Positions 55,422-63,893 of a stretch of DNA of 64,000 nt are shown in pieces. The notes under the pieces were generated by a model. It searched no databases. It had not been told where the DNA came from and worked only from the letters and a program-made list of their open reading frames with translations. The position numbers and the translations under genes were made by a program. How positions within the stretch are numbered: the first letter of the stretch is position 1; the number at the start of each line of letters is the position of its first letter. This stretch comes from Flavobacteriaceae bacterium PS02337 (GTDB lineage Bacteria; Bacteroidota; Bacteroidia; Flavobacteriales; Flavobacteriaceae): contig JASCOE010000015.1 of NCBI GenBank assembly GCA_029959285.1, forward strand, positions 48,248 through 112,247. The letters are read 5' to 3'.

Positions 55422-56042
55422 CTATTTTTGTAGTTTGTCAAGTAATTGTTCAAGATTGGCTTTTATATCTTCGGGTAAATCAGGATTTAATTCATTTGTT
55501 TTAATTTCGACGCCTTGTACTTTACTTAGGGTATCGATTTCTATTCTGTCAAGATGAAAATATGAATAAGTATATTTTCCTTTTTCAGACTTGCTATTAT
55601 ACTTAATCAGTTTTTTATTATTTCTAATTGTTGATTCGTAATCAATGTGATCAAAATAATTATCTAAATTAGGGTGTATAAAATGATATTTTCCAGACAC
55701 TTTATAATTAGGCTTTATCTTCGATAAGTCGACAATAAAATCAATTCTGTCATTTTTGATATTCATATTACATCTCTTGCAAGAGATATTTAGGTTTTCA
55801 ATATCAAACATATATTCAGAAAATAAAGTATTTCCTTTAGGTAAAATATGTTCTATGTCGATAACCATATTAAATTCATCTTGAAGATCTCTTCTACAAT
55901 AGCAACATTGCTCAAAATTAATTGCTCGATAATGGAGCTTTACTCTTCTTTTAATTGGATTTAATATTTGATCATTCCAAATGTCACCACCGTTATTTTT
56001 TGCTTGTTCAATTATCGCTATTTCTTGTTCAGTGTAATTCAT
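55422..56042 (-). CDS. HNH endonuclease, PtuB-like
   Basis: A 206-residue HNH nuclease. CCYC (C46, C47, C49) and SCKRC (C88, C91) form the zinc knuckle. D62-I-E64-H65 in VIDIEHILPKG is the catalytic His strand, and N83/N85 in IENLNIS are the middle Asn position. The gene follows the ATPase gene with a 1 bp gap. An ATPase-HNH pair of these sizes corresponds to Septu (PtuA-PtuB), in which phage infection releases the nuclease. The specific subtype is not settled. Confidence 0.85.
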   Translation of the reverse strand: MNYTEQEIAIIEQAKNNGGDIWNDQILNPIKRRVKLHYRAINFEQCCYCRRDLQDEFNMVIDIEHILPKGNTLFSEYMFDIENLNISCKRCNMNIKNDRIDFIVDLSKIKPNYKVSGKYHFIHPNLDNYFDHIDYESTIRNNKKLIKYNSKSEKGKYTYSYFHLDRIEIDTLSKVQGVEIKTNELNPDLPEDIKANLEQLLDKLQK

Positions 56043-56043
56043 T

Positions 56044-57198
56044 TTAAGAGTATTTAGATGCTAATTCAAGAATCCCACTTAGGGCTTGTTTCTGTTGATT
56101 ATCGTAAGAATTTTGAATTAAATCATATAAAATGTTCTGGAAATTAGTGTATGAAATTTTCCCTTCCGACAGTAAATTGAATTTTTCTATTACAAGCTGA
56201 GAAATAAATCTGTTTTCAGGTGTTGTCAAGTCAAAATAGTTATCATAAATTTCTTCAACATTTTTTAACTCTTTATTTTGTTTGTTAAATTGTCCAAAAG
56301 ACGAACCTTTGAAAATATTTACATTTGTAATGTTTAATTCTGCACCATTAATGACGAGGGGTGAATGTGTAGCTATTATTATTTTGGGTTGATAAAAATA
56401 AAATAATTCACTAAGTTTCTTTACATATTCGACTTGCCATTTTGGATGAAGACTATTCTCAGGTTCATCAATTAGAATTATTGAACTATCTGTGATATTT
56501 ACACTAATATACATTAGTGAAGCGATCAGAGTTAGTTCTCCCGAACTAGCGTGATTTAATGGAAATGAATGATTATTCTTAAACAGAGTTATTTCAATAT
56601 CTTTTAAAATTTTAAGCTTCTTAAGTTTACTTTCGTAGTTTAAAACTTTTAAGAAGAAAACATTTCTAAAGGCGTCAAATTCATTATTTTTATCAAAATC
56701 TAATATAAATTTGCCTTCATTTTCAATTAATGAATAATCGTAAGATCTGTTTAAAAAATATAATAAATCTTCAATTTCTTCTTTGTTGAAAGCACTAGTA
56801 TTTATAATTATATCTCTAAAGTCAGGGTTAAGGTTATTTATTTTAAACTCAATTCTTGGCTGTAGATTTATATAGTTAAAAACATTAGAAAGATTGAAAA
56901 AAGCTTTTATATTATCACTTTCCAATACCTTTAGAACTTCTTTAATGGAATGTTTCGCAATGTTTTTACCATGAGAACTTTTGAGTAGTTTTGCTCTAGA
57001 TCCTTTTATTGTAAATTTATCATAGATTGTGTTAGCTATTGCAATTACTGTTTTGCCCCTTTTTAAATGATGTTTTGCTATTTCATTTAAATATGTACTT
57101 TTTCCACTTCCATTTATTCCGACTAAGATGTTTACATCTTCGTCTGATCTTGAGTTTTCTAATAAGTCTATATTTTGATTGTTATGAAAAAAAAACAT
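56044..57198 (-). CDS. ABC/RecF-like ATPase, PtuA-like
   Basis: A 384-residue ATPase. Walker A is ILVGINGSGKSTYLNEI (G27 to S34), the signature-like region is NHASSGELTLIASLMYISVN, and Walker B is SSIILIDEPENSLHPKWQVE, followed by the switch His in IIIATHSPLVI. The small size, with no coiled-coil insertion, fits PtuA or Abi-type overcoming-lysogenisation ATPases. It pairs with the HNH gene downstream, forming a Septu-like unit. The preceding spacer is one of the conserved cassette-like ones. Confidence 0.85.
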   Translation of the reverse strand: MFFFHNNQNIDLLENSRSDEDVNILVGINGSGKSTYLNEIAKHHLKRGKTVIAIANTIYDKFTIKGSRAKLLKSSHGKNIAKHSIKEVLKVLESDNIKAFFNLSNVFNYINLQPRIEFKINNLNPDFRDIIINTSAFNKEEIEDLLYFLNRSYDYSLIENEGKFILDFDKNNEFDAFRNVFFLKVLNYESKLKKLKILKDIEITLFKNNHSFPLNHASSGELTLIASLMYISVNITDSSIILIDEPENSLHPKWQVEYVKKLSELFYFYQPKIIIATHSPLVINGAELNITNVNIFKGSSFGQFNKQNKELKNVEEIYDNYFDLTTPENRFISQLVIEKFNLLSEGKISYTNFQNILYDLIQNSYDNQQKQALSGILELASKYS

Positions 57199-57378
57199 TT
57201 TAAATTTATTTTTAAATTTTTTAGATTAAACTTGCCGTTAAAATTATGTATTACATTTGGTTCTATATTACGTTAAAACCATTATTCGAATTTCCCAAAT
57301 CATTCCAAATGCAAAACCAACTTTCCATTTGGCCTATTGCCAAAATCTGTTGTTATGCCTTCGTTCTTTCTAGATTTT

Positions 57379-59133
57379 CTACTTATACCATTCTTCTTTT
57401 AATTCCTCAAAATTCATGTCTTTCCATTTTGTTTTCCATAATTCCCAATATGGAATATCATTTGATGACGGTTGAGGGTCACATCTGTCTATTGTTACAA
57501 TTGAAGGTAAAATTATAGATTCACCAACTAGTAATGCATCTCCTTGTTTTAATGAAGTCATTTTGTCAACCAATGAACCCAAAGAATCTGGTAATAATTT
57601 TTTGACATAACTTTGGTCTACAGGGTTTGTTAATCTCATTGCTATAAAATTATTGCATTGCGAAAAAATTGTCTCTGAAATTTCAGAAGGTCTTTGGCTA
57701 GCTAATAGTAAAGTTATCCCATATTTTCTGCCTTCTTTAGCAATTCGTTCTATTGATTGTTTAGCAGACCTATATTTTGCTAAATCACTATCAGGTACAT
57801 ATTTATGTGCTTCTTCAAACACTAATAAAATGGGGATATCATTATTTATTTTTTCGTTGGTATCTTTTAAACATCGTAGTCTTTTGTATATATATCCATA
57901 CTCAAAAACAAGTCTTGATATTAAAGAAACAGTAATACTTAATACATCAAAAGGAACACCACTTAAATCAAGTATTGTAACGTTTGAATTTGTTGATGAG
58001 TAACCAATCAAATTTTTGATTGTATCTTCAAATGATATTTTTGTTGATTTTTCACCTAGTAAAAAATCTAATCTTTTATCACTAAGTTTATTTTCAAGTC
58101 TATTTATAAAATTAATTAATTTGCCATTGTGCCCAGCAGCAGCTGTTCCAGTTGGAATTAATTTTTCTGCGAAAAGGCGAAAACAATTTTCTTCATTAAA
58201 TATAAATTTATGACCAGTTGAATCTTCCCAGGTTATATCATTGTTAGTGATTTTCCTTTCATTATTTCTGTTTGAAACATATTGTAATATTTCTTTTAAG
58301 TCAAATGGGAGAGGAGAGTCAAAATGAATTCTATTTTTTTCTTCATCGCCTCCCGAAAATTTTAATTTTCGGTTATTTACAATTGCCTCTTTCAAAATTG
58401 CTCTTTGATTATGATCATTAGCTTCTGTATCCAAAAAAAATTCCTCTAGCTCTTCACCTTTTAAAAGCCAATAAGGTAAAATTAAGCTTCCAATATCTAT
58501 AATATTTGCATCTGGAAAAGAAGCTTTATATTCAGAATGAATATCAAAAATAATTATGTGAGAATTATTTAAAGAGAAACTTCCATCTTTAGATGATACT
58601 GCTTTTTGAATAATTGATGATAAGGTATGTGATTTACCTGAACCAGTGGAACCCACTACCGCTATATGTTTATTGAAAAACTTATTGCCATTAATAGGGA
58701 CTTTAACAGAAGGATTTGAAGCAAGAGATGAAAAACAAAAACTTTCATGTGGAGCAATAGATTCTTCGTATATCTTCTTTATTTCTTCAATTGTTGCTGG
58801 AAATACATCTTTTGGTGGAATAGCTAGGGAATCACCACCTCTTTCAAATTTCCCGTTTCTTAAAACACCAAGAGGGAAAGCTTCGATAATATGTTCTCTT
58901 ACATGTATTATTTCTCCCTTTTCGTCTTTGGTATCTCGAATTGAAATTTGAAAATTTTCAATTATTGCAATAAGACTTGCATTTTCACTATCCTCTATTT
59001 TTAGGTATGAGCCTACTTTCAATGTCTCATCAACATTTTTAAATATTTCAAGATCTTTAACAACTATCTTAACTTTATCAGGAAAAACGGCAACAACTTG
59101 AGCATTTTGCTCTTTGGAATTTTCTGTGCTCAT
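57379..59133 (-). CDS. HerA-like ATPase
   Basis: A 584-residue HerA/FtsK-type ATPase. An N-terminal HAS-like barrel (QVVAVFPDKVKIVVKDLEIF) is followed by Walker A GSTGSGKS (161-168), Walker B in IPILLVFEEAHKYVP, and the arginine-finger region KYGITLLLASQRPSEISETI. HerA forms hexamers that move DNA. Here the gene starts 2 bp after the DUF4297 gene, so the two make the DUF4297-HerA defence pair reported in systematic screens (Gao and colleagues, 2020). The complex is expected to degrade DNA on infection. Confidence 0.88.
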   Translation of the reverse strand: MSTENSKEQNAQVVAVFPDKVKIVVKDLEIFKNVDETLKVGSYLKIEDSENASLIAIIENFQISIRDTKDEKGEIIHVREHIIEAFPLGVLRNGKFERGGDSLAIPPKDVFPATIEEIKKIYEESIAPHESFCFSSLASNPSVKVPINGNKFFNKHIAVVGSTGSGKSHTLSSIIQKAVSSKDGSFSLNNSHIIIFDIHSEYKASFPDANIIDIGSLILPYWLLKGEELEEFFLDTEANDHNQRAILKEAIVNNRKLKFSGGDEEKNRIHFDSPLPFDLKEILQYVSNRNNERKITNNDITWEDSTGHKFIFNEENCFRLFAEKLIPTGTAAAGHNGKLINFINRLENKLSDKRLDFLLGEKSTKISFEDTIKNLIGYSSTNSNVTILDLSGVPFDVLSITVSLISRLVFEYGYIYKRLRCLKDTNEKINNDIPILLVFEEAHKYVPDSDLAKYRSAKQSIERIAKEGRKYGITLLLASQRPSEISETIFSQCNNFIAMRLTNPVDQSYVKKLLPDSLGSLVDKMTSLKQGDALLVGESIILPSIVTIDRCDPQPSSNDIPYWELWKTKWKDMNFEELKEEWYK

Positions 59134-59135
59134 TG

Positions 59136-60368
59136 TTATATTATATTTTTAATTTTATTTAAATTATCAACTTGGATTTTTATTTCTTTAATAGAACTTG
59201 AATTATAATCAAAAAAAATGTCGTTTAGATAAAACTGATAAATCTCGGACCGCCTTCCAGTTAATGCAATAGTATCTTTTAAAAAATTTATGTTATTAAT
59301 AAACTTTAGTTTGATTTGATTTGAAATAGCTGGTTTTTTTATAACAGATTTTGGATTGAATTCGGCTCCTTCAAAATCAAAACCATCGATAATGATTATT
59401 TCATCTTCAATTAAATCTTTTTTTAATTCTATTAGTTCTAAATTATCTACACCATGAAGATATATGTAGGGGCTAAATGGAGTAGGTTGATTTATTATTT
59501 TTGTATAATTTTTAATTACCAAATTTAAAAGAGTTTTTAAATCACTTCTTGAATATGAGTTTGAATTAATTTCAAATAGAAAAAAACGTTCTTTGAACAA
59601 TATATTTACACTTCCAAAATATTCTTTTCTTAAATTAGAATAGTGCGCATTCTCTCCTTTTTTCAAAATAAACCATTCGTTAAATAATACACTTGAATTA
59701 TTTATTCTTTTAAGAAATTCAATTTTACTTATATTCCTATTTAATTGGTTTTTATCTTTTGAAATATCTCTAATAACTTTTAATGAACTATTATAAAAGT
59801 AGAATTCAGCTAAAAATGCACTGCAACTAAAAGTTGACTTCAATAAAATGATAATATCGTTATACTGTTTTTCGAATTCAACGGCATTAATTTCAATTTC
59901 AAGTAGTTGCAAAAAATCATTCAATTCTACATCATTCAGTTTAAGATCATCATGATGCAAATGTTTGACTTTAGTACTTACACCATTAATTTTTTCAGTT
60001 TGACTGTAAGTTAAGAAATCATCTTTAAGATTTTGAATACTTAATGGTAGTGATAATTTCGATTGACCTGATTTATAGAAGCCTCTTAGGTTGTATTTTA
60101 TCTCAGTTTTCTTGCCTAATTTTACATCTTTAAAATGATTAAGCATTAACATTATTGGCTTTTTAATAACTGAATGATTATACTCTGTATTCTCGTAGTA
60201 TTTGCATTGTATTGCAGTTGTTTCCGTTGCTGTCGTAATATCAACATCTTCTACACCTTCAACTAAAATTGAATCAGTATCTTTTAATAAATTAAGTACG
60301 GAAATTATCGAGTAATCAAATTGATAAAAATATCCTCGGATTGTATCTATTGCTGCTCTGTCTGCCAT
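59136..60368 (-). CDS. DUF4297-type nuclease subunit paired with HerA
   Basis: A 410-residue protein counted from the ATG at 60366-60368. The frame is open to 60404, where an ATG lies within a GTTATGCC spacer motif and would add 12 lysine-rich residues. The family opening is MADRAAIDTIRGYFYQFDYS. The nuclease-like core is DSILVEGVEDVDITTATETT then AIQCKYYENTEYN, where E/D and Q-x-K residues fit the PD-(D/E)xK strand. No further domain is recognised in the C-terminal half. It is coupled to HerA. Confidence 0.78.
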   Translation of the reverse strand: MADRAAIDTIRGYFYQFDYSIISVLNLLKDTDSILVEGVEDVDITTATETTAIQCKYYENTEYNHSVIKKPIMLMLNHFKDVKLGKKTEIKYNLRGFYKSGQSKLSLPLSIQNLKDDFLTYSQTEKINGVSTKVKHLHHDDLKLNDVELNDFLQLLEIEINAVEFEKQYNDIIILLKSTFSCSAFLAEFYFYNSSLKVIRDISKDKNQLNRNISKIEFLKRINNSSVLFNEWFILKKGENAHYSNLRKEYFGSVNILFKERFFLFEINSNSYSRSDLKTLLNLVIKNYTKIINQPTPFSPYIYLHGVDNLELIELKKDLIEDEIIIIDGFDFEGAEFNPKSVIKKPAISNQIKLKFINNINFLKDTIALTGRRSEIYQFYLNDIFFDYNSSSIKEIKIQVDNLNKIKNII

Positions 60369-60424
60369 TTTATTTTGTTGTATTTTTTTTTTAGAATGAG
60401 GCATAACGCCCTGCTATTACACTT

Positions 60425-63070
60425 TTATATTCCGTAAATATTTTGTCTTTGAATAAATGCTCTTTTTCCACCTTCTAATATTTCACAACAAATTTCTCTA
60501 GTTTCTTTTCTATCGATTGAGCCAGAATTTAATACGTGAGTTTTAATACTTGTACTTTTTAGAGGAATAATTAATTCAGCATCTCCTAAAACTGCAATAT
60601 TTGCATTGTGCGTAACAATTATAACTTGTCGTTGTTCTTTAATTTTTCTTAGATTTTTTACTATTGTTTTATAGATAAATTCACTATCTAAATTATCCTC
60701 GGGTTGATCAATAATTAATGGTTTGTTGCTGTCTGAAAGCATTAAAATTCCCAAAAGTACTGAATGCTGTTGTCCTAGTGATAGTTGAGAAATGGGTTTG
60801 CTATAATATTTTACATCTCCATTGTCGTCGGCTACTGATTTTGTAACTATTATTGAAGGAAAGTCTTCAAAAGCTAATGCTTCATAATCTTCATAGTTGT
60901 AATCTTTTATTGTTTTTTCTATAATAGTTGCTGCATCGAAATCAGATAAAATTGGACTTCCTTCTTCATCTAATATTTTTATTAAAATATTTTTATTACC
61001 ACTCTTACAAGCTTCAACAAATTCAAAGGGAGATAATTGTTCTGAGATTAGCTTAGATTTTTTAAGGGTTCTCCAGTCCATTTTAGATCTTAAAAGCGCA
61101 TCAAAATCAGGTGAGAATTTACCTTTTTTATATTTTATTGATATAAAAAAACCATCAATAGTATTTCTTAAATCTGCATTAGCTTTTTTTGCGAATGTAT
61201 TTCTCTCTACATAAATGTCATTTTTTATAGCACTTCTTTTAGCTAATAGTCCATCTCTTTCGGTAGATAAATCTATGAGCTTTTTTTTATCTAAATTTAA
61301 TTTCGTTATGATTTTTTGATAATCGACGATATCTTTAGAAATTTGATTTATTTTACCTAAGTCAAAAGGGATACCTTGTTTTTCAAATTCTATTTTTTTA
61401 GTATCAATTTTATCTTGTATTGACTTTTCTTTTGCAGTCCAATTGTTAAGTTGTTCGTTAAGTTCAGCTATTTTTGCAGTTAGTTCAGCATTTAATTCAT
61501 TTGATTTTGTTTTGACAACTGCTGAAAAATCTGCTACTATTTCCTTAACTTTCTTAAAAAAATCTTTACCAACTATTATATCTGTATCGACCAAAGATTC
61601 AAAATTCTTGAAAGTATCGTCATCACTTAAAATCTCCTTGTAATTTTTAATCAATTTGTTTAAGTCGATTATTAACTCACTTCTAATTCCACGTTCTTTA
61701 ATTAATGCATTTTGATATTTTACAAGTTCACCAGCTTTTTCTTTTTCAAGATTTTCTAATTTTTTTTGTTCGTTTTTTAACGCTTTTTCGGTTTCTTCAA
61801 AACTTAACAGCCCGATTCTTAATTTCTTAGCTTCACTTTGGTTTTCAAGAAGTAATGAAACTAATTCTTTGTCCTCAACTAACTTTGCATTCAATCTTAA
61901 AAAGCTGTCAAGAAAATCTATTAGTACTTTTGGATTATCATCACTATTTTGAATTGTGTCAGCAGTTTCTCCCTGTCCGTAAGTTTCAATATCAACTTTT
62001 GATATGCCATTTATTGGGTCAGTTACATTTTGTAAATTACTATTTTTTTCGCGCGTGAAATCAATAATTTGATTGGCTTCATCAACATATTTTAATTTTA
62101 TTTTCTGGGGCCAAACGTCAGAATCAACAACAGTAGATTTTGAATTATTACCAGATGTTTCACGAATTGCCTCTAATAGCGTTGATTTTCCGGCACCACG
62201 ACTTCCTATTATACAGGTAAGGTTACTACTTAATTTAATTTCAATATCATCAAGAAGTCCTCCTTCAATTGTTATGCTTTGAATAATTGGCCGCATTTCT
62301 GGAACTTCATTTTCTAATCTTACTCTTGATTCGTGAGTAAGTAATGCTATTTTTATAGAGTGAAAATTTAATTCATCTACTTTAAATCGAGTTAGTTTAT
62401 TTTCCCCCTCTGCATTTGTTCCTAATCTGTTTAAAGAATGTGAATCAGATGACATTAATTTGGGTAAAGTATAACTGTCGTCATATCCTAAATGTTCTTT
62501 ACGCAACTTTAAAAGTCTTTTTCTATCAAGACTCTCGTCTAAATCTGTATATAAATTTATACTAGATTTAGAGTTAATTTCTAAACCCAGTAAATACTCG
62601 TGTTTTAATATTTCTTCTATTGGAGGTCCAAATCTACCAATAGTTTGTTCAAACCCAGAGGATAACTCTATATGAGCTAATATACCAAAGCCATTGTATA
62701 TTTTAGCAAGCTCCAAGCACTCTAGTATACCTTGGTGGCAAATTTTTTTGTCCTCACTTACTGTTAAATTGCCAAAAAAATCTCTTAGGTTTTTGTAAGT
62801 TTCAAAATACACTAATAAATGACCTTGAGTTGTACTAATTTCTACACCAGGTAAAACCAGTATGTTTTTTTCTTTAGCATATTCAATTGCTGTATATGAA
62901 TTGTGGATTTCATTGTGATCTGTTATACTAATGATACTTAATTTTTTTTCAATTGCGGTATCTACAATTGCTGTAGGTGTCATTGTGGTATCAACTACAT
63001 CAAATGAGCCAAATTCTCCGAAAGAATGTATATGTAAATCTGCTCTTAAAAATTTCGCGCCTGCACTCAT
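60425..63070 (-). CDS. TrlF-family PHP domain - SMC/ABC-like ATPase
   Basis: An 881-residue protein. The N-terminal PHP phosphoesterase has all four motifs: RADLHIHS (D11, H13, H15), ISITDHNEIH, GVEIST and SSDSHSL. An ABC/SMC-type ATPase follows, with Walker A GSRGAGKSTLLEAIRE near residue 285, a long coiled coil, signature QLSLGQQHSVLLGI and Walker B KPLIIDQPEDNLDS, then the switch VTHNANI. Such PHP-ATPases (TrlF type) occur in defence islands; the PHP part could cut nucleic acid or nucleotides, powered by the ATPase. The gene stands alone. Confidence 0.9.
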   Translation of the reverse strand: MSAGAKFLRADLHIHSFGEFGSFDVVDTTMTPTAIVDTAIEKKLSIISITDHNEIHNSYTAIEYAKEKNILVLPGVEISTTQGHLLVYFETYKNLRDFFGNLTVSEDKKICHQGILECLELAKIYNGFGILAHIELSSGFEQTIGRFGPPIEEILKHEYLLGLEINSKSSINLYTDLDESLDRKRLLKLRKEHLGYDDSYTLPKLMSSDSHSLNRLGTNAEGENKLTRFKVDELNFHSIKIALLTHESRVRLENEVPEMRPIIQSITIEGGLLDDIEIKLSSNLTCIIGSRGAGKSTLLEAIRETSGNNSKSTVVDSDVWPQKIKLKYVDEANQIIDFTREKNSNLQNVTDPINGISKVDIETYGQGETADTIQNSDDNPKVLIDFLDSFLRLNAKLVEDKELVSLLLENQSEAKKLRIGLLSFEETEKALKNEQKKLENLEKEKAGELVKYQNALIKERGIRSELIIDLNKLIKNYKEILSDDDTFKNFESLVDTDIIVGKDFFKKVKEIVADFSAVVKTKSNELNAELTAKIAELNEQLNNWTAKEKSIQDKIDTKKIEFEKQGIPFDLGKINQISKDIVDYQKIITKLNLDKKKLIDLSTERDGLLAKRSAIKNDIYVERNTFAKKANADLRNTIDGFFISIKYKKGKFSPDFDALLRSKMDWRTLKKSKLISEQLSPFEFVEACKSGNKNILIKILDEEGSPILSDFDAATIIEKTIKDYNYEDYEALAFEDFPSIIVTKSVADDNGDVKYYSKPISQLSLGQQHSVLLGILMLSDSNKPLIIDQPEDNLDSEFIYKTIVKNLRKIKEQRQVIIVTHNANIAVLGDAELIIPLKSTSIKTHVLNSGSIDRKETREICCEILEGGKRAFIQRQNIYGI

Positions 63071-63332
63071 TCTTTTTTATGTTTAGATTTTTGATGATTG
63101 TGATTAAAGCTTGCCGTCAACTTGTTTGTTTTTACCATAAAATTGCCTATTAACTTATATTTTCTAAGTCTTTATGGCATTAATAGGTTTTAATACCAAA
63201 CATACATAACCACATCCAGTTTCTTTTACGGTTTTCCATAATCTATGTAATTAATGAGGTGCAAAATAGTTCTTTTAACAATAAATAGGCTACCGTATAA
63301 ATACCTGTTTTTAATTTTTTATTAAGCATAAA

Positions 63333-63358
63333 AAAAGATGCCAGTTGGCATCTTTTCT
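63333..63358 (-). terminator. strong hairpin terminator, probably bidirectional
   Basis: AAAAGATGCCA and TGGCATCTTTT form an 11-bp stem with a 2-nt loop, flanked by A-runs on one side and T-runs on the other. It ends the 102-residue gene at 63374. The remaining part of the 303 bp spacer 63071-63373 contains one cassette-like spacer copy (63102-63210) and no gene. Confidence 0.85.
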
Positions 63359-63373
63359 ACTATTTTTTTATAA

Positions 63374-63682
63374 TTATAGATATTCCCTTTCACACTCTAT
63401 AAAGAATTGTGATAATGTCATCTCTTCTTTCCGCAAAATTTTTATTAGTGTATTTATAGGGATATTATAACCCTCATCACTGGCAATTTTTGAAATAGTA
63501 CTTGTTACAAGATCACATTGGTTTCCGTATGACGTAAAACTAATATCTTTACCGTACTCATCTTTTTTGTCTACAATCCATTTTTTCGCAATAAAGTTAC
63601 AGATATGCTTTTTTGAAAGCATACCTTCAGGTCCTAAAGAGATAGATTTATTTGTAGCCAATTTGTCTTTATATATTAACAA
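63374..63682 (-). CDS. divergent XRE-like small DNA-binding protein
   Basis: A 102-residue protein. The order of segments follows the XRE HTH: KKHICNFIAKKWIVDKKDEY as helix 1, QCDLVTSTISKIASDEGYNI as the recognition helix area, INTLIKILRKEEMTLSQFFI as the last helices with the LSQFF ending common in XRE proteins. The usual Gln/Arg contacts are weak, so DNA binding is likely but not certain. It has its own terminator and may control its own transcription. Confidence 0.6.
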   Translation of the reverse strand: MLIYKDKLATNKSISLGPEGMLSKKHICNFIAKKWIVDKKDEYGKDISFTSYGNQCDLVTSTISKIASDEGYNIPINTLIKILRKEEMTLSQFFIECEREYL

Positions 63683-63700
63683 AATAAATTCATTTGTCGA

Positions 63701-63893
63701 AAAAAATCGTTTGCGATAGCAAACGTTAGAATAATTTTCTTATATTTGCTTTCAATCCATTAGGATTGTATTTTTGCGATTCTTCATAAAAAATATTGAA
63801 GCATTCGCTTAGAATCTCGGCTCAAAACTTGGCAGTTTAAACCACGAGATGATAAGTAAGATGCTCACGTCTACTGGCGTGGGTTTCTATGTT
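63701..63893 (-). ncRNA. candidate structured non-coding region after an IS110-type transposase
   Basis: Between the transposase stop (63894-63896) and the terminator-like hairpin CGTTTGC-TATC-GCAAACG followed by seven T (63701-63725) lie 170 bp without a gene but with several hairpins. These are CTCACG/CGTGGG (63863-63882 area), TCTCG/CGAGA enclosing AAACT/AGTTT (63815-63850), and CAATCC/GGATTG (63752-63767). IS1111/IS110 elements encode guide-like bridge or seek RNAs in a non-coding end. The assignment is inference; no ends of the element were mapped. Confidence 0.4.

Noticed and set aside
49899-63070. Calling the defence island a true integron
   Set aside because: No integron integrase or attI is visible, and the spacers only partly match attC core rules; kept as a hypothesis in the findings.
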